From Prado023 sp963714995 (lineage in GTDB: Bacteria; Actinomycetota; Actinomycetes; S36-B12; CAIYMF01), in contig CAVQQP010000006.1 of NCBI GenBank assembly GCA_963714995.1, forward strand, positions 157,792 to 221,791: 64,000 bases of DNA, written 5' to 3'. The notes under the pieces are model-generated. The model was given only the letters and a program-made list of their open reading frames with translations. It searched no databases and was not told the DNA's origin. Numbering within the stretch: the first letter of the stretch is position 1; each line of letters begins with the position of its first letter. The position numbers were made by a program, and so were the translations under genes. Positions 40,839 to 48,430 of the stretch are shown here, in pieces.

Positions 40839-42197
40839 TCAGGTGCCCGGGTTCGCCAGCGGGATCGTGAAGCCCAGGGCGGCACCGCCGCCGGGCTGGT
40901 TGGCGGCGAACACGCGACCCCCGTGCCCCTGCGCGACGTCGCGGACGATCGCGAGTCCGAGGCCGGATCCGGGCAGGGCGCGCGCAGCGGTGGATCGGTA
41001 GAACCGATCGAACACGTGGGGCAGGTCGACTGGATCGATCCCGGGCCCGACGTCGCGAACCACGACCGATCCCTGATCGACCACCAGCTCGATGGGCGTG
41101 TCCGCGGGTGAGAACTTGGCAGCGTTCTCCACCAGGTTCCAGATGGCCCGTTCCAGGGCGATCGGGTTGCCCAGCACGGTGGAGCCATCGGCGGTCAGGG
41201 TGATCGTCCGCCCGGTGCGACGCTCGGCGCGCGCGACGACCGATTGGGCCACGCCGGCCAGCGCGACCGGCTCGGGCGGCGCGTCGGCGGGACCGGACTC
41301 GGCCAGGTGCACGATCTCGTTGACCAGGTGGGTCAGCTCGCTGGTCTCCCCCTGCAGGTCGGCGATCACCCGGGCGCGGGTCTCCGGCGGCAGGATCTCG
41401 TACTGGCCGAGCAGGTGCACGTTCGTGCGCAGGGAGGTCAGGGGGGTGCGCAGCTCGTGCCCGGCGTCCTGGACCAGGCGCTGCTGGTCCTCGCGCGCCT
41501 GCCCCAGCCGCAGCAGCATCGCGTCGAAGGCGGACCCCAGGCGCCCGATCTCGTCGGTGCCCCCGGTCGCCACCGGCACGTCGAGTCGACCGGTGGCGGT
41601 CACCGCCTCAGCGGCCTCGGTCAGCTCGACCAGGCGGGCCGCGCTGCGCCGGGCCAGCAGCCAGCCGGCCAGGGCAGCCAGGGCAGCGACCACGACACCG
41701 ATCAGCGTCAGCAGCCACGCCAGGGATCGGAGCACGGCGACGTTCTCCGAGATGTCGCGGCCCACCTGGATCGCGCCGTTCGAGGCCCCCTCGGTCTGGG
41801 TGACCATGCGCAGGGGCACGCCTGAGACTGTGACGTTCCGGAACCGCTCGTCGGGCTCGGCAGAGCGCGCCAGGGACAGGTCGGTGTCATCGACCGGGAG
41901 CAGCACCGTGCTCGTGGGCGAGCGCACGACCGTTCCGTCGGTGAGCAGCGCCTGGGTGGGCAGCAGCAGGCCACGGTCGCTTCGGTCACGGGGGCCGTCG
42001 CCGCCATCGGCCAGGTCGCGTGACACCCGGCCGTCAGCGAGGTCCTCGGCCAGCGGTGCCGACACCTCGAGCAGTGAGGCGTCCACCTCGGAGGCCAGGC
42101 GCCCGGCGATGGCGGCGTAGGCCAGGACGCCCATGAGCGCGGCGGCGGCTGTCACCACGGCACCGAAGAGCAGCGCGAGCCGCGTCTGCAGGCGCAC
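40839..42197 (-). CDS. Sensor histidine kinase of an OmpR-type two-component system
   Basis: A 452-aa kinase. It has an N-terminal membrane helix (LALLFGAVVTAAAALMGVLAY), an extracytoplasmic loop (to about residue 155), a second helix (LLTLIGVVVAALAALAGWLLA), HAMP, then HisKA with QDAGHELRTPLTSLRTN (His phosphoacceptor) and HATPase with NLVENAAKF, VRDVGPGID and GSGLGLAIVRDVAQGHGG. It starts 3 nt after the regulator stop, so the two are translationally linked. The architecture is MprB-like. It may sense envelope stress, with the adjacent secreted repeat protein as a target or input, but this is inference. Confidence 0.9.
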   Translation of the reverse strand: MRLQTRLALLFGAVVTAAAALMGVLAYAAIAGRLASEVDASLLEVSAPLAEDLADGRVSRDLADGGDGPRDRSDRGLLLPTQALLTDGTVVRSPTSTVLLPVDDTDLSLARSAEPDERFRNVTVSGVPLRMVTQTEGASNGAIQVGRDISENVAVLRSLAWLLTLIGVVVAALAALAGWLLARRSAARLVELTEAAEAVTATGRLDVPVATGGTDEIGRLGSAFDAMLLRLGQAREDQQRLVQDAGHELRTPLTSLRTNVHLLGQYEILPPETRARVIADLQGETSELTHLVNEIVHLAESGPADAPPEPVALAGVAQSVVARAERRTGRTITLTADGSTVLGNPIALERAIWNLVENAAKFSPADTPIELVVDQGSVVVRDVGPGIDPVDLPHVFDRFYRSTAARALPGSGLGLAIVRDVAQGHGGRVFAANQPGGGAALGFTIPLANPGT

Positions 42198-42200
42198 AGC

Positions 42201-42908
42201 TCAGTCCTCCCGCATGGTGTAGCCGACGCCGCGCACAGAACGGATGAGGGTGTCACCGGGTAGGTCCAGCTTGCGCCGCAGGTAGCCGATGAACACCGCC
42301 AGGTTCTTCGACTCCGGGCCGAAGTCGTAGCCCCAGATGCGGTCGTAGATGAGGTGGTGCTCCATCACGATCCCGGCGTTGCGCATCAGCAGCTCGAGCA
42401 GGTCGAACTCGGTGCGCGACAGCTGTGCCTCGCGTCCGTGGGACCAGACCCTCCGAGCCGCTGGGTCGAGCCGGACCGGGCCCACCTCCAGGGGGGCATC
42501 CGGGCCGGCGGGGTCCTCCTGCGGGTCGCTCGGGAGGTTGGTGTCCGCGCGCCGCAGCAGGGCGCGCACTCGGGCGAGCACCTCCTCGATGTCATAGGGC
42601 TTGGGCACGTAGTCATCGGCGCCGGCGTCCAGACCGGCGACCCGGTCGGCGGTCTCCGTGCGGGCGGTCACCATCAGGATCGGGACCCTGTTGCCCTCGG
42701 CGCGCAGCACCTGGCAGACCCCCAGGCCGTCGACCCCGGGCATCATCACGTCGAGGATCACCACGTCGAAGTGCGCCGACCGAGTGGTGGCCAAGGCCTG
42801 CACCCCGTCGGCGCACGTGCTGACCTCATAACCGGCCAGCTCCAGTGCGGTGGCCAACGACTCCCGGATCGCCCGGTCGTCGTCGGCCACCATCACATGG
42901 GGAGTCAT
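42201..42908 (-). CDS. OmpR-type response regulator
   Basis: A 235-aa regulator with an intact receiver: VADDDRAIRESL (acidic pocket), VVILDVMMPGVDGL (phosphoacceptor Asp), and DYVPKPYDIEEVLARV (Lys). The winged-helix domain includes SRTEFDLLELLMRNAG, IWGYDFGPESKNLAVFIGYLRRKLD and IRSVRGVGYTM. It resembles MprA/PrrA-type actinobacterial regulators. The gene precedes its kinase gene by 3 nt. Transcription comes from the direction of the secreted repeat protein, 20 bp upstream, so all three may form one operon. Confidence 0.93.
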   Translation of the reverse strand: MTPHVMVADDDRAIRESLATALELAGYEVSTCADGVQALATTRSAHFDVVILDVMMPGVDGLGVCQVLRAEGNRVPILMVTARTETADRVAGLDAGADDYVPKPYDIEEVLARVRALLRRADTNLPSDPQEDPAGPDAPLEVGPVRLDPAARRVWSHGREAQLSRTEFDLLELLMRNAGIVMEHHLIYDRIWGYDFGPESKNLAVFIGYLRRKLDLPGDTLIRSVRGVGYTMRED

Positions 42909-42928
42909 GGTCGAAGTCTGCCCCAGTC

Positions 42929-43648
42929 TCAGGCGGACGTGGACGAGCTCGGTGAGGCTGTCGCGTCGTCGCTGGCGCCACCATCGCGGTCGCCATCGTG
43001 GTCGCCGCCTCGGTCGCCGCGGCCATGTCCGCCGCGCCCGCCGGCGAACTCCTCGACGGACGTCACGGCGAATTGGTCGTCCATCAGCACCACGACCTCG
43101 GTGCCGTCGGACTTGCGGACGTGGGCCTCGTAGGTCGCCCCACCATCGGCGTCGGTCTCGACGCGGATCACGGTGCCGCCTTCGACGGCGGCCTGCGCGG
43201 CGGCGGTCGCCTTCTCGGCGTCGTCGCCGGTCAGCGGCGTCTCGTTCGGGCCGCCCCGGCCACCGTCACCACGGCCACCGCGCCCGGCGAACTCCTCGAC
43301 GGAGGTGACGTTGAAGGTGTCGTCCATGAGCACGACGATCTCGGTGCCGTCGTCCTTGCGGACATGAGCCTCGTAGCTGGCCTCGCCGTCGCTGTCGGTC
43401 TCGACGCGGATGATCGTGCCCCCGGGGACGGCTTCCTTGGCCGCTGCCGTGGCCTTCTCCGCGTCGCTGCCGGTCAGCGGGGTCTCGGCCGTGTGTCCCT
43501 TCTCCGCCGTGGCGGTTGAGGTCGGGTTCGGGGTTGCGTCGTCGGCCGGGCTCGAGGTGCTCGGGCTGGCCACCGCGATCGCGGCGGCTGCCAGCACGGC
43601 GGTTGCCCCAGCAGCAATGCTGGCGCCGATCTTGGTCGTGCGGTTCAT
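42929..43648 (-). CDS. Secreted protein with two tandem PepSY-like repeats
   Basis: A 239-aa exported protein. The signal peptide (KIGASIAAGATAVLAAAAIAVA) is followed by a Thr/Pro-rich stretch and then two near-identical units of about 75 residues. Each begins ETPLTG-D-AEKATAAA, has GGT.IRVETD.DG..YEAHVRK.DGTE.VVLMDD, and ends TSVEEFAG. The units are PepSY-like, a fold often linked to inhibition of peptidases or to sensor kinases. A Gly/Arg/Asp/His-rich tail follows. It lies 20 bp upstream of the response regulator gene and is probably the output or the input of that system. Confidence 0.8.
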   Translation of the reverse strand: MNRTTKIGASIAAGATAVLAAAAIAVASPSTSSPADDATPNPTSTATAEKGHTAETPLTGSDAEKATAAAKEAVPGGTIIRVETDSDGEASYEAHVRKDDGTEIVVLMDDTFNVTSVEEFAGRGGRGDGGRGGPNETPLTGDDAEKATAAAQAAVEGGTVIRVETDADGGATYEAHVRKSDGTEVVVLMDDQFAVTSVEEFAGGRGGHGRGDRGGDHDGDRDGGASDDATASPSSSTSA

Positions 43649-43805
43649 CGTCGTATCCCTTCATCAGTGGAGGCCGCGGGTTCGTGCGGCCGTGATCTCA
43701 CTGTTGCCGGGGCAGGTAGGAACCCGATCTCGCGTCGGTAAAGGGCCGGTGTGAAGCACTGCCGTGTTGCGGGGCGCAACAGGGGCAGGGGGCAGCGGGG
43801 CAGCG

Positions 43806-44144
43806 TCAGCTGGGTGTCGGCCCTGCGGCGAACAGGTCGTGGACCGAGATCGGGTAGTCCATCGCCGACGCGATGCGCTCAGCGGCCATCACCACGCGGG
43901 CAGTGCCGGCCAGGGGGGCAGCGGCCACCAGGACGGCTTCGACCTCATCGACGGTCAGGGCGGGGCCGGCGGCACCGGCCAGGTTGTACAGGTAGGACGC
44001 CTCCGAGGCGTCGGAGGCGATCAGGCACGCCAGCCGGATGAGCATCACTTCGCGCTCGGGCAGGTCGGCATTGGAGCGCGAGGCCTGGGTCATGGTGACG
44101 ATCGTGTTGATGAGGGGCGAGCCGCCCTCCTGGACCGTGGTCAT
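43806..44144 (-). CDS. Carboxymuconolactone decarboxylase-like protein without CxxC
   Basis: A 112-aa all-helical protein: SPLINTIVTMTQ, REVMLIRLACLIASDASEASY, VDEVEAVLVAAAPLAGTARVVMAAERIA. The pattern of helices matches the CMD/AhpD-like fold, but the redox CxxC of AhpD is absent (one Cys only, in LACLIAS), so a peroxidase role is unlikely. ATG 44144 is used; longer readings run back through unrelated sequence. It is transcribed alone, divergent from the secreted protein gene. The 252-bp gap between them holds the leader described at 44300. Function unknown. Confidence 0.65.
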   Translation of the reverse strand: MTTVQEGGSPLINTIVTMTQASRSNADLPEREVMLIRLACLIASDASEASYLYNLAGAAGPALTVDEVEAVLVAAAPLAGTARVVMAAERIASAMDYPISVHDLFAAGPTPS

Positions 44145-44299
44145 CTCACTCCGTCGCTGCCGGGGGGTCCAGCCTATTGCGTCCTCGCCTGCGTGGCGCC
44201 CCTGTCCGTCGACGGGCGGGCCCCGGTAGTGGTGACGGCGGGCATGCTGCGGAGAAGCGACCTGCTGCAGGAACCGGCCGGGCTCGCCGGGCGGGGTCA

Positions 44300-44396
44300 A
44301 GAAGTCCCCTGACTTCTGGGATGGTGCCCTGCGTGCGCCGATGCCACGCTCGTCGTGCCGGCCGCACCACAGCGGCCACGAGACGAGGAGATGTTC
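44300..44396 (+). promoter_or_regulatory. Conserved leader A upstream of a secreted-protein gene
   Basis: This stretch shares identical blocks with the leader at 46310: TTCTGGGATGG (44314-44324), ACGCTCGTCGTGCC (44346-44359) and CACGAGACGAGGAGA (44377-44391), in the same order and nearly the same spacing. The last two blocks can pair (CTCGT-C-GTG with CACGA-GACGAG) into a hairpin next to the ribosome binding site. A 7-bp inverted repeat, AGAAGTC and GACTTCT, lies at 44300-44317. The leader may carry a shared promoter, an RNA control element, or both. Confidence 0.6.
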
Positions 44397-45006
44397 ATGA
44401 GTGAGTTGACCGATGCCCGTCCAGCCCGCCCCCGCCCGCGCGTCAGGATCGTGCTGGCCTCGCTGGTGGCCGCCCTGCTGGTGGGGGTGACCGGGCCGGC
44501 GACGGCGGCGGGATCGGAGTGCTCCTCCCAGTTGGACGCTGAGGGATTCCCGGTCTGGTCGGATGGCTGCTCGACGACGGTGGCCCCGGGGAGGTTCGGA
44601 CCGCTGCTCATGGGCAGGACCAACAAGGCCACGGCCAAGGCCACCGACTACCTGGCCTACAGCGAGTTCTGCCGTCGCTGGGACGGGGTGGCAGCAGGCC
44701 CGGATTGGCGGTCCAAGGGTGGGACGCTGACTGCGTGGCGTGGCGGGTCCACGACCAGCAAGGGTCTGCGACCCGAATTCGTCACTGGCCCGCGGACGGG
44801 ACCTGTACCCGTCGTTGGCCCGAACGGGGTTCTGGGCCAACGACTACGTCCCGGGTGAGGGGTGGCGCATCTACTCGACCAGGACCAAGAACGGCTGGCT
44901 CGACTGGTACCGCTACAACAAGAAGGGGCGCGCCGGGAACTTCTTCGCCGTGCGCAGCCTGGACATCAAGCGCCCCGTGACCAACTGGTCCCAGGACGGG
45001 TGCTGA
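44397..45006 (+). CDS. Secreted hypothetical protein (one frameshift)
   Basis: A basic N-terminus and signal peptide (RVRIVLASLVAALLVGVTGPA then ATAAG) precede SECSSQLDAEGFPVWSDGCSTT. That first frame runs to about KGLRPEFVTGP and then loses sense, stopping at 44858. In the +1 frame the protein continues GRDLYPSLARTGFWANDYV, GEGWRIYSTRTKNGWLDWY, and ends in TNWSQDGC at TGA 45004-45006. One extra base between about 44750 and 44800 joins them, giving about 202 aa with several Cys. A 15-bp-stem terminator follows. I do not recognise the family; it looks like a small structured exoprotein. Confidence 0.65.
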
Positions 45007-45018
45007 GGCGCAGCGCCC

Positions 45019-45060
45019 AGCCACCACGCGGCAGGGCGGCGTTTCTGCCGCGTGGTGGCT
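45019..45060 (+). terminator. Terminator after the secreted-protein gene
   Basis: AGCCACCACGCGGCA (45019-45033) pairs perfectly with TGCCGCGTGGTGGCT (45046-45060) across a 12-nt loop. It lies 13 nt past the stop codon and between convergent genes, so it can serve both directions. Confidence 0.8.
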
Positions 45061-45128
45061 GACCCCATCGAGCGTCGGCCGGGCTGGACTCGGCGAGTCA
45101 GCGATCGTGCGACCCCTCGACTCGGGAT

Positions 45129-46241
45129 TCAGCTCGCGAACCATCCCGACGGGGTCAGCGCCGAGCCGATGCGCGGCGCGTACTGGTTGAAGAACACCCC
45201 GGCGGTCAGCTCGCGGCGGCTGCGCACGCCAGTCTTGTCGAAGATCGACTTCAGGTGGTCCTGCACCGTGTAGGGCGACAGGTGCAGGGTGCGGCCGATC
45301 TCGTTCGTGGAGGCCCCGGCCAGGACCAGCCGCACGACGTCCTGCTCCCGCTCGGTCAGGCCGTGCGCGGCCACGACCAGGGGGACGACGTCGGGGGGCC
45401 GGGCAGGTTCCATCGTGACGACGACATCGCCCCCGGCCGCGTCGGCCGACGCCAGTGGTGCTGCGTGCAGGACCAGCCATTCGCCACTGGCCAGCCGGAT
45501 CCGGGTTCGCGGTGCCGCCCGCCGCCGGCCGTCGCGGAAGGCGCGCGTGGCGCTGACCAGGGCAAGCAGCGGCATCGGCAGCTGGTCGGTGTCGGCGGAG
45601 CCCAGGTCCGCGAGGTGCTGCAGGGCGGCGGGGGTCGCAGAGCGCACCGTCCCATCCGGGCCGACGATCACCACGGCCGGTCCGTCGGGCCGATCCCGAT
45701 CCCCGGTGGCCGCCGACGTGACGATCGCGGCGCGCAGCCCACGGGCGACCGTGTCGGACAACCCGGCAATGAAGTCCGCCTCCGCCGGGCTGAACCCGCT
45801 CGCGGGGGACCCCCGGTACATCCCGATCAGGCCCCACACCTGGGCGTCGGCGCGGAACGCGGCCCGCAGCTCGTGCCGGATGCCGAAGTGCGGCATGAGG
45901 AACTCGCGCCACCGGACGCTGGTCTCCGGGGCACCGCAGGTGTCCAGGTCGAGGACCCCCACGGGCCGGGGTCGAACCGCGACATCGCGGAACAGGTTGA
46001 CGTCGTCCACCTCGTACTCCAGGTGGGCGAACTCCGCGTCCCGGGAGTCGCCGAGGTCGATGTGGTACCTGCCGGTGAGCAGCCCGGTCGCCGGGTCGCT
46101 GGTCGCCAGGCACACCGCGTCGTAGGGCACGGCCTCGCGCAGCAGGTCCAGGACGGATTCGGCGTACTCGGCCACCCCGAGCCCGGCGGTCGTCGACACC
46201 TCGACCCGCTGGCGCACCTTCTCAGCATGCGTGCTGGACAC
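45129..46241 (-). CDS. GAF-like sensor with LuxR helix-turn-helix
   Basis: A 370-aa transcription regulator. The N-terminal two-thirds is sensor-like: AVPYDAVCLATSDPATGLLTGRY and, near residue 120-170, RAAFRADAQVWGLIGMYRG and FSPAEADFIAGLSDTVARGL, a GAF-type pattern. A PAS-like segment follows (AVVIVGPDGTVRSATPAALQHL). The C-terminus is a LuxR HTH (LTEREQDVVRLVLAGASTNEIGRTLHLSPYTVQDHLKSIFDKTG). The GTG start has CACAAT 6 nt upstream, so it is probably leaderless. It lies between two genes that share a leader and probably controls them. Confidence 0.8.
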   Translation of the reverse strand: MSSTHAEKVRQRVEVSTTAGLGVAEYAESVLDLLREAVPYDAVCLATSDPATGLLTGRYHIDLGDSRDAEFAHLEYEVDDVNLFRDVAVRPRPVGVLDLDTCGAPETSVRWREFLMPHFGIRHELRAAFRADAQVWGLIGMYRGSPASGFSPAEADFIAGLSDTVARGLRAAIVTSAATGDRDRPDGPAVVIVGPDGTVRSATPAALQHLADLGSADTDQLPMPLLALVSATRAFRDGRRRAAPRTRIRLASGEWLVLHAAPLASADAAGGDVVVTMEPARPPDVVPLVVAAHGLTEREQDVVRLVLAGASTNEIGRTLHLSPYTVQDHLKSIFDKTGVRSRRELTAGVFFNQYAPRIGSALTPSGWFAS

Positions 46242-46277
46242 CGCCCCATTGTGGGACAGGGCGCCACCCCGAGTACA

Positions 46278-46293
46278 CCCCAGAGTTCTGGGG
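46278..46293. promoter_or_regulatory. Palindrome between the LuxR-type and FAD oxidase genes
   Basis: CCCCAGA-GT-TCTGGGG, perfect 7-bp arms with a 2-bp spacer, in the 152-bp divergent promoter region. It is 25 bp upstream of the regulator -10 box and 17 bp from the TTCTGGG block of the oxidase leader. A natural candidate for the site bound by the GAF-LuxR protein. Confidence 0.55.
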
Positions 46294-46309
46294 TCCGAGG
46301 AACCCGGGT

Positions 46310-46393
46310 TTCTGGGATGGCGCCCCCCCGGCGTGCGCTGCGACGCTCGTCGTGCCTGCCCCGTCGTCGCGGGCACGAGACGAGGAGAATCCC
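46310..46393 (+). promoter_or_regulatory. Conserved leader B upstream of the FAD oxidase
   Basis: Same block order as leader A at 44300: TTCTGGGATGG (46310-46320), ACGCTCGTCGTGCC (46343-46356) and CACGAGACGAGGAGA (46374-46388), the last one carrying the ribosome binding site. GTGCC and GGCAC extend the possible hairpin here. The conservation between blocks is low, so the blocks appear to be under selection. Confidence 0.6.
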
Positions 46394-47782
46394 ATGACCG
46401 CCCCCACCGGAACCCAGCCCCTCGGCGCCCCTGCGCTGGCCGACCTCCATCCCCGCGTGCGCGGCCGCGTCCTGCTTCCCGGAGCCGAGGGCTTCGCTGC
46501 CGCGGCCACGCCGTGGAACGTCGCCGTCCCGCAGCGGCCCGCCGCCGTGGTCGAGGTGGCCGATGCGTCCGACGTGGTCGAGGTGGTGCGCTTCTGCCGC
46601 GTTCACGGTCTTCGGGTGTCGGCCCAGCCCGGTGGACACGGTGCCACCGAGGCGCTGTCCGGGACGGTCCTTCTGCGCACCGGCGCGCTGGACGAGGTGT
46701 GGGTCGATGCGGACGCACGCGTGGCCCGGGTCGGTGCAGGGGTGAAGTGGGGTGCCCTGCTCGAGTCGCTCGCCGGAACCGGCCTGATCGCGTTGGCTGG
46801 GTCCAACCCGGACGTGTCGGTCGTGGGCTACCTGCTCGGCGGTGGGTTGTCGTGGTTCTCCCGCCGCTACGGTGTCGCCGCCCGATCCCTGCGCGCGGTG
46901 GAGCTCGTGGACGGCACGGGGACGCACCGATGGGTGACGGAGGAGTCCGACCCCGACCTGATGTGGGCCCTGCGCGGCGGCGGTGGGGAGTTCGGGATCG
47001 TGACGCGGGTCGAGGTCGCGCTGCAGGACGAGCCCGAGCTGCACGGCGGCAAGCTCATGTTCCCCGTCTCCGATGCGCCGAGCGTGCTGGCTGCGTTCAC
47101 CGAGGTGACCGCGGGCGCCCCGAGCGGGCTGACCTGCTGGGCCACGCTGATGCACTTCCCCGACGTCGCTGACCTCCCCGAGCCGGTGCGCGGCAAGTCC
47201 TTCGCGACCGTGGACGTGACCTGGTTGGGCCCGGCTGAGCAGGCCGAGGCGTTCCTCGCCCCGCTCCGCGCGGCCGGCACGGTCGTGTCCGACTCGTTCG
47301 CCGCGGTGTCGATCGACAGGCTGGGAGACGTCGCCGCGGAGCCGACCTCGCCGACTCCCGCGATCGACTGGTCCGCAGTTCTCGCCCGGTTCGACGCTCG
47401 CGGGATCACTCGGCTGCTCGACGCGGTCGGAGATCCGGGACGCACCGCGCTGAACGTCATCCAGATCCGTCACCTCGGCGGTGCGCTGAAGGTGCCGTCG
47501 GAGGGCATCGGGGGGGCCACCGACACGGTCGGGGGCGACTACCTTGTGTTCGCCTTCGGCATCCCCGCGGTGCCAGAACTCGTCGAGCCGATCCGCGGGT
47601 CCATCCAGACGCTGGCCGCAGCCTGCGCCCCGGATGTCTCAGGGCGCGGCACGCTGACATTCCTGGGCTCCGGCATGCCGCGCTCGTCGGTCCATGACGA
47701 CGCCGTCGTGGACCGGCTGCGCGCAGTCAAGGGCCGGGTCGACCCGTACGGGATCATCTGCGGCAACCACCCGCTCGACTGA
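46394..47782 (+). CDS. Berberine-bridge-like FAD-dependent oxidase
   Basis: A 462-aa flavoprotein of the FAD-binding-4 / BBE type. Key segments are RPAAVVEVADASDVVEVVRF, the His-flavin loop VSAQPGGHGATEALSG, LAGSNPDVSVVGYLLGGGLSWFSRRYG, DLMWALRGGGGEFGIVTRVE, and the C-terminal VDPYGIICGNHPLD. The His of GGHG should bind FAD covalently; the Cys of bicovalent enzymes is missing from the GGGLSW segment. Such oxidases act on alcohols, sugars or alkaloid-like substrates; the substrate here is unknown. GAGGAG lies 7 nt before the ATG. It is divergent from the GAF-LuxR regulator. Confidence 0.85.
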   Translation: MTAPTGTQPLGAPALADLHPRVRGRVLLPGAEGFAAAATPWNVAVPQRPAAVVEVADASDVVEVVRFCRVHGLRVSAQPGGHGATEALSGTVLLRTGALDEVWVDADARVARVGAGVKWGALLESLAGTGLIALAGSNPDVSVVGYLLGGGLSWFSRRYGVAARSLRAVELVDGTGTHRWVTEESDPDLMWALRGGGGEFGIVTRVEVALQDEPELHGGKLMFPVSDAPSVLAAFTEVTAGAPSGLTCWATLMHFPDVADLPEPVRGKSFATVDVTWLGPAEQAEAFLAPLRAAGTVVSDSFAAVSIDRLGDVAAEPTSPTPAIDWSAVLARFDARGITRLLDAVGDPGRTALNVIQIRHLGGALKVPSEGIGGATDTVGGDYLVFAFGIPAVPELVEPIRGSIQTLAAACAPDVSGRGTLTFLGSGMPRSSVHDDAVVDRLRAVKGRVDPYGIICGNHPLD

Positions 47783-47845
47783 CTGCCGCCACACGGGACA
47801 GCACCCGGGAAGAGGGCCACCGCAGGTTGCGCTTCCCAGCACAGG

Positions 47846-47885
47846 GCGAAGCCCCTCACGACGGGGGAGACATGAGGGGCTTCGC
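47846..47885. terminator. Hairpin between FAD oxidase and the tRNA cluster
   Basis: GCGAAGCCCCTCA (47846-47858) pairs perfectly with TGAGGGGCTTCGC (47873-47885) over a 14-nt loop. It lies 64 nt after the oxidase stop and only 3 nt past the tRNA-Phe 3' end on the minus strand, so it probably ends both transcripts. Confidence 0.75.
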
Positions 47886-47887
47886 TG

Positions 47888-47961
47888 TGGCCAGGGGCGG
47901 GGTCGAACCGCCGACCTTCCGATTTTCAGTCGGACGCTCGTACCAACTGAGCTACCTGGCC
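47888..47961 (-). tRNA. tRNA-Phe (GAA)
   Basis: On the minus strand the acceptor stem GGCCAGG pairs with CCTGGCC. The anticodon stem TCCGA/TCGGA holds the loop CTGAAAA (anticodon GAA), and the T arm carries GGTTCGAACCC. The 3' CCA is not encoded. It is the last of three tRNAs in a minus-strand cluster. Confidence 0.95.
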
Positions 47962-47998
47962 GGGCGGTTCCGAGGAACCGGGAACCGGTGTACTTCAG

Positions 47999-48072
47999 CG
48001 ACCCCGACGGGACTCGAACCCGCGACCTCCGCCGTGACAGGGCGGCGCGCTAACCAACTGCGCTACGGGGCC
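47999..48072 (-). tRNA. tRNA-Asp (GTC)
   Basis: Minus strand; acceptor GGCCCCG with CGGGGTC. The anticodon stem CCGCC/GGCGG holds the loop CTGTCAC (anticodon GTC), and the T loop is GGTTCGAGTCC. G73 is as expected for tRNA-Asp. It is the middle gene of the Glu-Asp-Phe cluster, a typical actinobacterial arrangement. Confidence 0.95.
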
Positions 48073-48147
48073 CTGCGTTGCCGCGAGGCCGTTGTGCTCC
48101 TCGGTCCGCGGACCGAGGTCGTACCCACCAACCCGATGGGCTGGACG

Positions 48148-48220
48148 TAGCCCCAACGGGATTCGAACCCGTGCTACCGCCTTGAAAGGGCGGCGTCCTG
48201 GGCCACTAGACGATGGGGCC
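48148..48220 (-). tRNA. tRNA-Glu (TTC)
   Basis: Minus strand; acceptor GGCCCCA with TGGGGCT. The anticodon stem CCGCC/GGCGG holds the loop CTTTCAA (anticodon TTC), and the T loop is GGTTCGAATCC. It is first in the cluster. In this class the same tRNA also serves glutamate-dependent haem synthesis. Confidence 0.95.
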
Positions 48221-48430
48221 GGGACTGCTTGCCGTACCGACCCTGACCGGCGGTCGGGGACGGCGATAAGCATACGGGAGGCCCCAGTGATTTCCCAATT
48301 CGCCCCGGGCAGGTGCACTCTCACCGGGACGGCAGGACGCCGGTGGGCGTCGGGATTGCCCATGGGGCAAGATGAATGACGCTCCGCGGGCCGTCTGGAC
48401 GCGCAGCGACCGTGACACGAGGAGTGCGAG

